From Elusimicrobiota bacterium (GTDB lineage Bacteria > Elusimicrobiota > Elusimicrobia > UBA1565 > UBA9628), in the NCBI GenBank assembly GCA_016212795.1, contig JACRDT010000010.1:186001-250000 (forward strand): a DNA stretch of 64,000 bases, written 5' to 3'. Shown here piece after piece: positions 26,300-41,200 of the stretch. The stretch's first letter is position 1. Each line of letters starts with the position of its first letter. The position numbers and the translations under genes were made by a program. Below the pieces are notes generated by a model. That model had not been told where the DNA came from, did no database searches, and saw nothing but the letters and a program-made list of their open reading frames with translations.

Positions 26300-29200
26300 A
26301 TGAAAATGCGTAAGATAAAGCTAGGGGCCACGACCATCGCGGCCTGGATGCTGGTCTTCTCCGCCATCGGATGGATGGCGCTCGACACGTTCGCGGCCGG
26401 GAGCAAATCCTCCGGCGCGACCGTGGTCGAAGACGACCTCACCACGGGGTCGGCGGGCAGCGTGGGCCTTACCGGCGGGTCCTACGAAGTCTCCGGCTCC
26501 CTGGGGCAGGTCGCGACCGAGGTGTCGCAGAACGGCGCCGTGGAGGCCGCGGCGGGCTATTTCGCGTACCCCGCGGGCGGCGGCGTCCCGACGGGCGTGA
26601 CCAAGACGTGGGCGGGCACCAATGGCGGCTTGGCCAGCCTGGGGTCGAACTGGGTCGGCGGGATCGCTCCCGTGGACGGCGACTACGTGGTCTTCGGCTC
26701 CAACAACCCCAACAACAGCTGCAACTGGGACCTGGCCATCAGCCTGAGTTCCATCACTTTCAACGGCAGCTATGCGGCCAGCGTCAATTTCAACCGCCAG
26801 ATCGCGGTCGACGGACCTTTCGAGGTCCTCACCACGGGCGCCACGGCCTTCTTCACTCCGGGAGCCTCCAACCGTCACGTGCTGAGCGGCCCCATCACGG
26901 TCGCCAGCGGAGCGTTCATCGTCAACGGCACCACCATGGTCGCGGTGGGCTCGATGACGGTCAACTACGGCCTCCTCCAGGTCGGGACCACGGCCCTGTT
27001 CCAGGCCGGCGACGTCGCGTTGGGCGCCAACGGCTGGCTTCAGCTCTGGGACCAGGCCTGGGCAGGGCCTCCCGTCCTTACGAGCACCGATTCCTCCAGC
27101 TACCTGAACATCAAGGCGGACGGCGTCGTGATGGTCTCGAGCGGCGTGTTCCAGCGGCTCTCTCCCCAGGGCATCAGGATGGGGAACACCGCCGTCGTCG
27201 CGAGCTTCTCCACCGTGACGTTCCAGGGGCCCTCGCCGGCCGGCTCGACCGCCATCAATTTCTATCAGGCCTCGACAATCGTGCTCTCGACCTTCACCAA
27301 CGTCAACTTCGCCGACTCCAACATCTCGGTCAACGTCAACGCCGCGAACCTGATATTCCCTTCCCGCATCACCATGCGCGCCTCCTTGGGCTCGAGGGGC
27401 GGGATGCCCTACGAGAACGACCCCGGCAGCCGCGTGGATTGGCCGGATATCGCCAGCCTCAGCGCCGGGGCCTATACGGCGGTCTCGACGGACAGCGTGA
27501 CGGCCAACTGGAACTCCCCTTTCGGGCTGGGTACGCCGTACTACGCCAGGCTCTCCACCGGGGCGTTCCCGAACGGCTTCTCGGGCAACCTCAGCTCCGA
27601 CACCTACCACACGTGGGCCAAGTTCTCCGGCCTGGCTTCGAACACCACGTACTACGGCCGCATGTCCACGGACTCGGTCACGGGGCCGTGGGTGGACCTC
27701 GGCCCGGTGTCGACCCTGATCGAGGCGCCGGTGGCCATCTATTTCGACGAGATATCCTCCGCCGCGGTCACGGCCTCGGCCTTGCCCTCCCTGCGGTACA
27801 TGAATCTCGGCCGGGGGTTGTCCGGCATTGATTGGGCGAAGAACGGCACGTACGGTGCCTGGCAGGGCGTCGATTCCTGGACGCCCAAGAGCATCTTGTC
27901 CCCGGCGCGTTATTCCGCCACGGCCGTGGCGCTCGACGGGAAGGTCTATGTCATGGGCGGCAATGTCGCGGGCGATGTCGCCACGGTGGAGGCCTATGAC
28001 AGCGCGATGAATTCTTGGAGCACGCTGGCCTCCCTGCCGGGCGGGCGCTACGCGGGCGAAGCGGCGGTCATCGACGGCAAGATCTACTACGCCGGGGGCT
28101 GGACGACCGTCTCCGGGCTGCCACAAAGCGATCTGTTCGTCTATGATCCGGCGACGAACGTTTGGAACACCTTGGCCGGCCTTCCGTCCCGGCCGCCCAA
28201 CGGCTCCAACCGCAGCGCGTGCGGCGTGGGAGGGGCGATCAACGGCAAGTTCTATGTGACCACGGGCTGCGACGGCTTCGGCGGCTACCGCAAGATCTTC
28301 GACGTCTACGACCCCGCCACCAACGTCTGGACCACGCTGGCTTCGTCCAACGAGGAACACCAGAGCCCGGCCGGGGGAGTCATCGACGGCAAGCTCTACG
28401 TCGCCGGAGGGCAGAACAACGCCGGGGCCATCACGTCCGTCGTGGAGGTCTACGACCCGGCCGGCGGCTGGACCACGAAGGCGCCCATGCTCACCCCACG
28501 CTACGGCATGACGAGCGCGGTCATCGGCGGCCAGTTGTATGCCATCGGGGGGTTGACCACCACCACTGGCGGCGGCATCGTCGGGACCGTCGAGGTCTAC
28601 GACCCCGTGGCGGACACCTGGACCGCCCGGGCGCCCATGACCACGGCGCGCGTTTCATTGTTCGGCGCCGCCAGCGGCGGCAGGGTCTACGCGATCGGCG
28701 GGTCGGACATCGGGAGCCTGACCGTCAACGAGGAATACAATCCTGGCTCGGCCAACAAGTTCACCGGGCTCCTCCCCAACACCCAGTATTCCTTCAAGGC
28801 CAAGGCGCGCAACCAGGTCGGCGTGGAGACCGCCGAGTCGCCCACCATCTCGACCTACACCCTGGCCGTGGCGAGCATGCCGCCCGCAGGGGTGCCGTTG
28901 TTCCAGGCGTCCTTCATCTCGAGCATCACGGTGAACTGGTCTTCGGGCAGCGCGGCCGGCGGCTTCAACGGCCCCGGAGCGACCTATCTGGTGCAGGTCT
29001 CGACCATGCCCACTTTCGTGCCCGTGGACGGCTCGAACTTGACGGCGAACCTGTCGGAGACCTTCACGGCGCTCGACATGTACACGACGAATTATTTCCG
29101 CGTGCTGGCCTACAACAGCGTGGGCGGCACGGACGGCCGCTGGTTCAACCTCGGGACCATGGCTCCTCCCCTCGCGGTAGGGAACCTCACGGCGAGCGCG

Positions 29201-32200
29201 GGAGCCTTCCCGGGGTCTGTCAAGCTCACGTGGACCTGGCCGGAGAACGTCCCGGCCGGGTCTTCCTTTTTCATCATGTCGAGCAACACGACCACGGGCT
29301 GGGACTTCAAATACGTCGACGTCATCCAGTCCACGGGGCCGGTGAACGCGGGGCAGACCGCCTCCATCAACTACGGCGGGCTTCCCAACGTCTTCGACCC
29401 TTCGAACGCCGACGGCTCTTCGAACTACTATTTCCAGATGACCGTCAGGTCGCCGGTCGGCATGGTCTCTCCGGTCAGCAACCAGACCGCGGGGTTCAAG
29501 CCGGCCGCTCCTCCGGCCCAGACCGTTTCCTTCACCAACCTCGGCGCGCCCGGGACTCCCGGCGGCGGGTGGCTCGACACGGTCAACGACGGCAGCAACG
29601 GCGCGGACAGGGGCTTCGCCGTGGCCAAGGACCCCGTCTCCGGGGACTATCTGGCGGCTGGAACCTATTTCAACGGCTCCAACAAAGACATCATGGTCCG
29701 GTTCTTCGATTCCGCCGGCGCCAATCAGGGGGCCTGGGTCTACAACGGGCCCGACAACCTCGACGACATGGCTTCCGGGATCACGGCCGCCAACGGCTGC
29801 GCCTATGTGGTGGGCAAGTCGTCCGCGTCGGGCCACGGGAACATCCTCGTGCTGTTCAAGGTCAACTTGAACAGCGGCATCATCGAGGCCAAGTCCGATT
29901 ACCACAACCCCGAGGAGCTCGACTCATCGGGCCAGGCCGTGTCCCTGGACGGTTCCGGCGGCGTCTACGTGGCCGGGACCGAGGTGCGCGCGGGCCAGGG
30001 CAACAACATCCTGGCGTTGAAGTACGACGCGAGCGACCTGCAGCTCCTGTGGACCACGTCCTATGTCACCGCGGGGGTCGACATCGCCCGCGGCATCGCG
30101 GCCGGCGGCGCGTACGTGTACGTGGCGGGCGAGGCCAACGGGGACGCCTGGCTGGGGAAATATGACGCGGCTTCCGCCCTCCTCTCGTGGACGACCACCT
30201 ACAACGGCCCGGGCGGCGCCAACGACAGCGCCAACGCCGTCGTGAACGACGGCGCGTACCTCTACGTCGCGGGCAACGAGTCCACCCCGTCCCAAGGGCT
30301 GAACGCTTTCGTCAGGAAATACGATTTCGGCGCGGTGCTGATGTGGCACCGCTCCTACAACGGCTCCGGCGCCGGCGACGACCGCGGCAACGCCGTCGCC
30401 GTCAACCCGACCAGCGTGTTCGTGGCGGGCAACACGGTGCTCCCGGGCACCGCTTCGGACATCCTGGTCATGAAGCTCAACGCCGGGAGCGGGCTCATCG
30501 ACTGGACCACGGCCTACGCCGGCCCGTACTTCGGCGGCAACGACGAGGGCCAGGGCATCTTCGCGGAGGCCGGCGGCGACGCCGTGGCCGCGGGCTGGGA
30601 GTACAAGTCGGTCGGCCAGGCGGAGAACCTCTGGGTGCGCGCGTACAACTACGACGCCTTCCAGGGCGCGGGCGCGGGTACGACCAAGATCTGGCAGGGC
30701 ACGGCCAGCGGCAAGGCGTCCGCCGGGTCCAACTGGATGGGCGGGTTCGCGCCGGTGGACGGCGACTACGTGGTCTTTGGCGCGACCAACCCGGCCAACG
30801 GCTGCGATTGGGACCTCGGCATCGGCCTGAGTTCCGTCACGTTCGCTGTGGGGTACTCCAGCCAGGTGGCGATCAGCAGCCAGATCGTGGTCAACGGTCC
30901 CTTCGAGTTGCTGGCCCCCAACGCCACGGCCTATTTCAAGACCAACGGCGCCAACAAGCACGTCCTCAACGGCCCGGTCACGGTCTCGACAGGCGCTTTC
31001 AAGGTGAACGGCACGACCGTCGTGGCTGTCGGCACGGTCACGGTCAACAACGGCGGCGTGTTCTATCTCACGGACGGGGCCCTGTTCCAGGGGACCACCG
31101 TGACGGTCAACCAGAACGGCCGGATCAGGGTCTTCGACATCGGAGTGGGCGCGCCCGTCCTGACCAGCACCTCGGCGGCCACGAGCCTGAGCCTCGTCCT
31201 GTACGGCGACGTGGACATTTCCTCGGGCGTGTTCCAAAGGCTCTCGAAGAGCGGCATCGAGATCGGGCTCGGCGCCAGCATCGTGAATCTGTCGAGCTTC
31301 ACCTTCCAGGGCCCGCTTCAGCCTGGTACGACGGCGATCAACCTCAACGCGGCCGCCGGGGTGTTCACCTCGACGTTCACCAACGTCACTTTCGCCGACC
31401 CCAACATCGCGGTCAACGTCAACGCCTCCGTGCTGAACACCGCCTCGCGCATCACCATGCGCGAATACAAGGGGACCCAGGCTGGTCCTGCCTTCGAGAA
31501 CGACCCGACCAACTTGGTCGAGTGGCCCACGCTCACGGGCGGCGTCGCGGCTCCCTTCAATCTCGCTGCGGTGCCCGGCCCCTTCGTGGGGTCCGTGGGC
31601 CTGCAGTGGCAGTGGGGCGAGGACCTAGGCGGCGGGGGCTGGCTTTACGTGCAGTACTCGACCTACGCCGGCGCGAACTGGGACATCTCCAAGGCCCAGG
31701 TCAAGCTCAGCACCGGCCCGACCAACCAGGCTCCCGGCGGCGGCAACCTCGTCGTGGGCGGCCTCGACACCGGCCGCGACGGCGCTGACGCGGACATCTC
31801 TCCCTGGTATTACTTCCGCGTATGGGGCGAGAAGAGCGGCGGCGCCCTCTCTCCTTCCTCCAACCAGTCCTCCGCCAAGGCGACCCTGCCGTCGTTGGAG
31901 ACGACGAACTTCACCAGCTTCGGGGCATCAGGGCCAGGGAGCGGGTGGCGTTCGAGCGTGAACGGCCCATCGAGCACGGAGGACGAAGGTCGAGCCGTGG
32001 CCAAGGATGGCTCGGGTAACGTCTACGTCACAGGTTTGTTCGACGGGCCCGCGGGGAAGCTGTTCGTGCGGAAATACTCGCCCGCGGGCTCCGTCGTCTG
32101 GACCAAGTACTACAACAGCGGGGCCAACGCCGCATCGGAGGGGTCTGGCATCGCGGTGTCCGGGGCCTTCCTCTACGTGGCCGGGTTCGAGGACCGCACC

Positions 32201-35200
32201 GACCTCTCGCAGGGCGACAACATGATCTTGCGGAAGTACGACACGGACGGGTTGTTCCTCGGAGCCACCGAATACAACGGCGTCGCGAATCAGGCCGATG
32301 AGGCCGGGGCTGTGACCGTCGACGGCTCCGGGAACGTCTACGTCGCCGGTTTCGAGACCGTCGCTGGACAGAACAGGAATGGGGTCGTCCGCAAGTACGC
32401 GCCGTCCCTGCAGGCCGCGTGGACCACGACCTACAACGGCGTCGCCGGCAATAACGACGAGGCCTTGGCCGTCGCGGCGGATGGGGGCTATGTCTACGCG
32501 GCCGGTTATCAGAGCGTCGTCGGCCAGAGCTCGAACGTCTGGGTGAGGAAGTATGACGCATCCAACGCCGTCGTCCAGTGGACCAGGACCTACGACGGCC
32601 CCACGAGCCAGGCCGATGCCGCCTACGGCGTGGCGGCGGACGGCTCCGGCGTCTACGTGGTGGGGCACAGCTCCCAGGGCGCCGAGAACGACAACATCTG
32701 GGTCAGGAAATACGACTTGAACGGCAACGCCGTCTGGACCAGCACCTTCAATGGGGTGGGCAACGATACGGACCGGGGTAAGGCCGTGGCGCTTGACGGC
32801 GGGAGTATCTACGTCGTCGGTTTCTCGTCGGGCCCGAACGCCGCCGACATCTGGTTGGGCAAGTACGACGCCGGCGGCCTCGCCCAGTGGACCACGACCT
32901 ATACCTCTGCCTTGAGCAAGAAGGACCACGGCTATGGCGTCGTGGTGGACGTCGGGAACGTCTATGTGGCCGGCTACGAGACCAAGTCCGGCACGCAGTC
33001 CGACATGTGGCTGCGCAAGTACAACGCCGACGCGTTCGGCGGCGGGGCGGGCGGGGCGGCGCAGGAGGTCGTGCAGAGCGCGCCTCTCTCGCCGGCGTTC
33101 CTTGGCACTTCCTCCGACACGGCGAGCATGCTGTGGCTGAAGTACTGGGCGGAGGGCGGGAGCGTCAACGCGAGCTCCGTCTCGGTGAGCCTCCTGGGCG
33201 ACGCGCCGGCCTCGCTCGTCCAGGTCAAGGCTTTCAAGGACCTCAACGCCAACGGCGTGATCGACGGCGGCGAGCCCATGTACGGCCCCTACCCCTTCGC
33301 GGCCGGCTCGCCCCCGAAGGCGACGATCTTCGCCAACGAGGCGGTCACGGGGGCCACCGGCTACATGATCCTGGCCGTGAGCTACTCCAGCGTGCCGGCG
33401 GGCAAACAGATCGAGATCGGCGTTGAGTCGCCCGGCGACATCCTGCTGGTCGGTCCTGGGACGGTGCTCGGTACGGGCTTCCCGCACCGCTCCGGCAGGA
33501 CCAACGTGCAGCTCAACCTCTACGCCAGGCCCTCCAACGGGGCCGTCAACTACAGCACGCCGGCGGCCACGAACATCGGCGGCCTGGACACGGGCTTCTA
33601 CGTGAGCGCCGGCCAGATGCTGAACATCGACGCGTCCGGGACATGGGACATAGGCGCCGGCGCGACGAACGCCGACGGGAACATCGCGTGCGACGGCACC
33701 TGCCCGGTCCCGGCCGCCAACGGCGGACGCATGATCTACCGCGTGGGGTCGAGCAACTGGCAGGCCGCGGGCGTGAGCTCCACCATCACGGTCTCGGGGA
33801 GCGGCAACCTGTACCTGGGGGCCAACGACAGCGCCGGCAACTACTACGACAACTCCGGCTTCGTCTCGGTGGCCTTCAAGGTGCTCACCTCCACTGTCGC
33901 CAAGGTCTGGATGGGCGGCTCGGCCGGGTTCCTGAGCAAGGCGAACCTCGACTCCAACTGGCAGGGCGGCAAGAAGCCCTACGACGGGGAGTCGGTCGTG
34001 CTCGACACCTCGACCTACGACTGCGATTGGGACATCCCCGGGGTCAAGCTCAATCTTCTGACCATGACCACGGCCTACGCCAATATCCTGCGGATCGCGA
34101 ACTCGGGCGGCAGCCCCAACACCTTGACGGTCTCGAGCAACGCGACCATCAGCCGCGGGACCCTGGACCTGATGGGCAACACCCTGGAGGTGCAGGGAAC
34201 CTTGCTGGTGCGCAGCAGCGCCACGCTGGACCTGGCCAGCGGCGTGCTCAGGGTCAAGGATATGACCGTGGGGTTCGGGTCTTTCCTGAGAGAGCAGGCC
34301 AACCCGGCTGCCAGGATCGAGAACCTGGCGGGATCCGCCGGGTGGCGGTTCGTGATCGGGGGCGCCACGGTGACGGTGAACAACGCCACCTCGCCGCTGG
34401 TGCTGCGCAACGCGACCGTGGAGATCACGTCGCGCGCCGTAATCAACGCCTTCAGCAACGTGTCGTTCCAAGGCGACGTGCTCAACTCCACGGCGAGCCT
34501 GACCATCAGGCGCTCGTCTCCCGAGAGCCTCAGCTTCAACAACTGGAGCTTCGACGCCTTCGTCTCGACCAACGTGGACGCCTCCGGCGTCCCCGCCGGG
34601 AGCGTCATCACGTTCAACAATGCGAGCGGCTCGAGGTTCGGGAGCTCCCGCGAGTACGATCCCCAGGGGGTCGTCTCCTGGGCTCCGGACGGGGGCGGCG
34701 TCAATCGCTCCATCAGCGGGGTGCTGTCGTACGCCGGCAGCCAGGGCGGCACCTACCAGGTCCTGGTCACGACGGTCGAGGCTGGCATCATGGGAGGCGC
34801 GGGCCAATTCGTCTACGTCTCGTCGGGCGCGGCGGGCTACACCATCGCGAACCTCGCGACCCCCAACACCTGGTACGTCTTCGGTTTCAAGGGCACGCCC
34901 GCCGTCCTGCCGGACGCCGCGTCGCCCCGGGGCGGCGTGGGCAACCCGGGTTCCTGGCGCTCCGACCCCTTGTTCCTGAGCGACTCCAATCTGACGGGCA
35001 AGAACATCACGATCGAGGATTGGGGGAGGGTCGAAGGCAACATCGTCATGAACACCTCCCAGGCCGGCACCATCCGCGTCCAGGCCTGGAGGGGCGTCGA
35101 TCCCCCTTGCGCGGGCTGCACGATGGAGAACGCCACCACCGGCCCCCCTGGCGGCGCCTACGTCATCAACGTGCCGCCCGCCTCCGACTACTCGATCATC

Positions 35201-38200
35201 GCGTTCGTGGACGTGGACAACGACGGGCAGATCGACTCGTTCGAGGCCGTGGGCTCGTCAGCGACCCTCGACGTCCCGTCCTCTCCGGCGCACAGCGGGA
35301 CCAACATCACGATCTCCGGCGGCGGTTCCGTCGCCGGCGGGACGGTCTACCTGAGCACCCACCAGGCGCACGCGGGCTACGTCGGCCAATCCGGGACCTA
35401 TGCCCTGGCGCGCGTCAAGCTGTACTCCCACGGCGCGGACTCGACGCTCAACGGCGTCAGGCTGGAATACGTCGGCGACCTGCCCACCGGGTCGTTCGAG
35501 CTGTCCGTCTACGACGACGCCAACGGCAACGGCACGCTCGAGACCGTGGGCGCGCCCCCCTTTGACATGATGAAGGGGAACTTGATGATCGGGGTGGGCG
35601 CTCCCTCGTCTGGCACGGTGCAGTTCTGGCAGCCCGACACGATCGCGGCGGGCAGCACCCGGACCTATTTCCTCAACGTCGGGCTCTACGGCGGCGCCGG
35701 CGCGGTGTCGGTGTCCACGGCGGGCATCCGGGTGAGCAGCTCCTCGGCGTTCGCGCTCGGCGCCGGCGCGATGGCGAGCCAATCCGGCCTGTATCCCGTG
35801 ACGAGCACGGCGCCGGCGCGCCTCGCCGTCCCGGGCTACACCTACGCGTACGCGAACAACGCGGGCGGACTCTCCACCCAGTTCTGGGCCTATGCCGGGC
35901 AGACCTTGGCGCTCGACGCCGTGGGGGAGTGGCGCAACTTCCCGAGCGGCGGGCTGGCCGGGCCGGACGGCTTCCCCGCGACGAGCGGCAACAACACGGT
36001 CTACCCGCCGGCCAACGTCGGCGCCCTGATCGGCCGCATCGAGGGTCCGGACCCGGCCGTCTCGAACCCGTGGTTCAAGGTCGGGGCGAGCACGACCGTG
36101 ACGCTGGCCTCCTCCGGGCAGCTGATCCTGGCCATGAACGACTACGTGGGCGGTTTCGGCGACAACACGGGGGAATTGTTCGTGGCCTTCGATGTCTCCG
36201 GCTCGACGCTCGGCAGCCTGGGCGGCATGGTCTACTACGGCGGCGTCGGCAGCGCCAGCGGCGACATGGACGTCATGGCGTACAAGGACGGGGTCAAGGT
36301 GGCCAGCATGACCGTGGCCGTCAGCCCGCCGACGCCCGCCTCCTACCAGTTCGACGGCCTGGCGCCGGGCGACTACAGCGTGAAGGCCCAACACCTCACC
36401 CAAGCCGGCCACAAGGCCGACACCGTGCAGACCGTGACGGTCCAGGCGGGCCAGGCGGCCGCCATGGACGTGTACGTGTCCCTGGGCGTGGGCTCCATCA
36501 GCGGGAACCTGTTCTACGCGGGCAGCCAGGGGTTCGGCGATTTCCTGGTGGTGGCCACCACCTTCACCAACATCGGCAACGACTCGGTGTTCCTGGGCTC
36601 GGCGGCCATCATCTCGACCTGGACGGCATCCGCCACGACGACGTACTTCCTGACGGACCTGCCGATGCCCAACACCTATTACCTGGTCGCCATCAGGGAC
36701 GGCAACTTCAACAAGCGGCTCGACGGCCCCGAGGCGTTCGGCTACTTCGACGGCGGGGCGAACATCTCGAGCTCCCCCATCAGCCGGATGAGCCAGTCGC
36801 TCTCGCCGGTGTGGGTCGGCCCCGGCGCCGCCAGCGCCGCCGGCAAGACCATCCGCTTGAACGACAAGGGCGCCATCAACGGCTTCGTCACGCTCTCCTC
36901 CGCCGGCGCTACGGGGAGGATCTTCGTCTTCGCCGGCCGCGGCCAGCCGGGCTCGCCCAGCTACTTCGTCGAGAACATGGACGGCATCGACGTCGTCCCG
37001 CCCGTCCCGATGGGCGGCATCTACTACGACATCGACATGCTGCGGCCGGGCTCCGACTACAGCATGTGGGCTTTCCTTGACAGCAACGCCAATGGGACGT
37101 GGGACGGCAGCGAGCCGTTCTTCCAGTCCGCCTCGTCGGGCACGGTCATCTCGTCGAGCGCCTACACGAGCCAGAGCTTCGCCCTCACCGCTCCCATGGC
37201 GCCGCCCGAGGTGCCGGGCTTCCGCGGCACGATGCAGGACGACGCCGTGTTCTGGTACTGGGACCTGGTCCAGGGCGCGACGCAGTACGACCTGAGGAAC
37301 ATCGGCGGGACCTCGCTCCATACCCTGTATCCGCCGACGACCTTCTACGCTGACACGGGCCTCGGCTTCAACGCCATGTCGGGCATCCGGAGCATCACGG
37401 CCTCCAACCCCGTGGGCACGGGCCCGTCCAACCTGCTCCTGACCTTCTACTCCAACCCCGCGACCCCGACGGGGCTCAGCGCGCTCAACGTCTACATGAG
37501 CAGCGCGACCCTCGGCTGGGGCATCGACGGCAACCCCGCGGGCACGGAGTACGAGGTCCGCCGCGCGACCGGAGTGACCAACCCCGGCATGTTCCTCTAC
37601 GTGGGCTCGACGACGCGGGTCAGCGCGGGCGAGACGCCGGTGATCTTCACGGACGTGGGTCTCGCCCCGGGCGCCACCTACTTCTGGCTCGTGTTCGCCA
37701 GGAACCAGAACGGCAACTACTCGCCGGCTTCCAACCAGGCGCAGAACTCCGCCCTGCCGGCGCCGACCGCCAACCCGTCGATCGCGGGGACTGTCTCCTA
37801 CGCTGGCTCGCAGCCGGGCAGCATCATCGTCGAGGCCAAGACCAACCAGGCTTTCACGGGCCTTCCCGCGGCCAAGGTCGCACTGCCGAAGGTGGCCTCG
37901 CAAACCTACTATCTGCCGCTGCCTTCCGCCGGGGACTACTATGTGCGCGGGTTCGTAGACGCCCGGAGCACCGGCTCCTACAGGGCCGGCGACGACCTGG
38001 GCTACTACATCCTGCCCGCCACGTCGACCAAGATAACCGTGCTGGCGAGCCCCGCGACCGGCTACAACTTCGCGATCGCGGTGGATACCGTCCCGCCGGC
38101 CATGCCGGTAGGCTTCACCATCAACGCGGGCGTCGGCCAGATGGCGCTGGCCTGGGCCGCGCCGACCCGCAACGCCGACAACTCGACCCTGCTCGACCTC

Positions 38201-41200
38201 GGAGGCTTCATGGTCGAGCGCTCGAGCGGCACCGCGGGCGCCCCGTATGCCAGCCTGACCCCCGTAGCGCTCTCCAGCGCGGCGCTCGCCTTCACGGACT
38301 TCAGCCCTATCCCGGACGCGCTCAACAGCTACCGGGTGCGGGCCATCGACCTCGGGCTCAACGTGTCCTCGCCGACCGCTCCCATCGCGCTCACGGCGTC
38401 CATGGGCGGCAGCATCACGGGCTTCATGAGCACGTTCACCGTCACGGGCGCGGGCGTGTACCGCGTGCGGCTCTCGACCGTGTCCAGGCCCAACGCCCCC
38501 TTCGTGGCGGAGCGCAACCTGGGCGGCCAGGGCTCGTTCGCTTTCACGGGCCTTTCGACCGGGACGTACTACCTGCGGGCCTTCCGCGACGTGAACAACG
38601 ACTTCTCCATGAGCCTCAAGGACGAGCCCTCCGGCACCTTCGGCGGGGTCAACTCGCCCTACCCGATCTACGTCTTCGGCGGCAGCGCGGTGTCGGGCAG
38701 CGACATCGCGGTCTGCGACCGCACGCCCATCCTGCCCGACACGCCCATCTCGGGCGCCGGCGTCAAGCTGTCCTCCGCCAACCCGGTGGACTGCCCGGCC
38801 AAGGACAAGGGGCCAGGCTACTACGCCGACCTCTACGCCTTCAGCGTGGGCGGCGGCCAGGCCGGCTCGGTGGGCCTCGGCTCGCAGGTGTCGGTCCAGC
38901 TCGACGCCCCGACCTATGAGGAAGAGGTCGTGGTCTTCGACCCGTACGGCGGCCTCGTGGGGCGCAACAGCGCCGCCGGCGGCGCCAGCCTGCAGCTGAC
39001 GGCCGTCACGACCGGGGTCTACCTCATCGAGTCGACCTCGTTCGGGCCCGGCCAGGTCGGGGATTACTCGGTGACTATGGGGCTGCGTTCCTACTCGGGC
39101 GCCATCGGCGGCAGCCTCACCTTCGGCGGCTCCGGCGTTCTGAGGGTCCAGGTGTTCAACAGTCCCGACCCCAGGACCTTCGCGCTCAGGACCGCGGACA
39201 TCGGCCCCGGGGCCTACTCCTACTTCTTCTCCGGTCTGGCCGATGGGACGTACTATATCCGCGCTTTCAAGGATATGCCGCCTGGCAACGGCGTCCGCGA
39301 CGCCAACGAGCCCTCGGGGGCTTTTGGCCCGCAGGACGCGCCCACGGCCGTGACCATCACGGGCGGCGTCGTGGCGCCGGCCGGCCCGGTGAGCTTCGTG
39401 GTCTCCGACCCCGCGATCGGGGCGATCGACGGCTCGATCCTCTACGCGGGCAGCCAAGCCGGCCCGATCAGGATCGAGGTCGGCACGTGCGACCAGCCCC
39501 AGGATTGCGACCCGTACCGCAACGTCACCGTGACGGCCAGGACCTCGACGGGGGCGGCGAACGCCTACCTCCTGGGCTTCCTGTCGCCGGCGACGAGCTA
39601 CGTCCTGCGCTCGTACGTGGACCAGAACTCGAACTTCATGCCCGACCTGATGGAGGCCAAGGCCTCGTCGAGCCCGGTGAACGTGATCGCCAACTCGACG
39701 GCGAGCGTGTACCTCGAGCTCGTCGAGCCGGGCTCAGGCGCGTCCGGCGACGCGGTGCTCCAGGGTACCATCGCCTACAGCGGGAGCTTCAGCTCCACGG
39801 TCTACCTGGGCATCAGCCGCGACAGCAACTTCGGGACCATCGACTACATGATGTCCATGGAGCCGACCGGCTCCTGGCCGCTTTCCTACATGAAGTCCGG
39901 GCTCTACGGCGACACGACCTACTACGTGGGCGCCTTCATGGACTTGAACGGCAACGTGAACCCGGATGAGACCGCCGGCGAGCCCATGGGCCAGGGAGCG
40001 CCTCCCGGCGCGGCTCCCAGCGCGGATGCGGCGCCGATCTACGTGCCGCTCTCTGGCGTGGCGACCGGCAACGTCCTGCTCCAGGAGCCGCCCAACGGCC
40101 GGATCCAAGGGAAGATCTCGGTGTCGAGCGCCATCTTCAACAGCCCCGTCATGGCTCCGTTGTTCGTGGAGGCTTATATCCCGGGCTACTTCGGCCAGGG
40201 GGGCGGGCAACGGATGACGATCGACCGCCTGCCGAACACGACGTATTACATGTACTCGCTGGGCAACCTGGCGGCTTCCACCGGGACCATGGTCGTGAAG
40301 GCGTTCATCGACCCGAACCTGAACCGCTGGGTGGACATGGGCGAGCCGGTGGGCCAAAGGACGGGCATCGTGGTCTCGAGCCAGACCGGCGGCAGCCCGG
40401 CGCCGACGACCGTCAACATGCACGTCATCGACCCGGGCGCCGGCAACAACTACGGCGTGCTCCATGGCACCATCGCCTACACCGGCAGCCAGGGCGGCAG
40501 CTTCGTGCTGCGGTTCTTCAACAACTCGACGTTCTCGGGCGCGCCGGTCGCCATCCAGGTGGCGCCCGCTCCGGCCGGGCCCGTCAACCGCGTCTGGTTC
40601 AAGGAAGGCCTGCCCCTCGGCACCTATTGGGTCGACGCTTTCCGAGACGCCACCGGGACGGGGGTCTACGACCCGGCCTACCAGGCCCACGGCAGCTACG
40701 GCGCCTCGGCGGTGCTCTCCGTGCCGCAGCCGTCCGCCAACCTCGGCGTGATGAACACCATGACCGACCCCGGGACCGGCGGCGCCGGGGCGGGGACCAT
40801 CTCGGGCACCCTGCGCTACAACGGCACGGCCGGCGGCGGCTTCGTGCGGGCCGTCCTGCGGCCCAGGGGCTCCGGCGTGGTGGCGGGGGCTTTCTCGTCG
40901 GCCTACGCCGCGACCACCGCCTTCTCGTTCCCGAACGTCTCGACCGGGAGCGCGTACATGGTCCAGGGCTTCATCGACGTGAACAACGACGGCGTGCCGG
41001 CCTCGGCCGAGCCGGTGGTCGTGTCTTCCGCGACCGGCATGTGGCTCATGGGGCCGACCCTGTCAGGCCAGAGTCTGGTCTTCTGCGACCGCAAAGCGAT
41101 CGCCACGGGGGTCGACGTCTATGAGGCCTTGACCTCCACGGACTGCCCCTCGGTCGACCGCGGCGGCGCGTTCCAGAAGCTATACGCCTTCACCGGGACC

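Noticed and set aside
35258..39457. 1,399-codon open frame antisense to the giant gene
   Set aside because: It is a frame shadow rich in Arg, Gly, Ala and Val with no domain; the plus-strand frame has clear domains and remains open for 22 kb.
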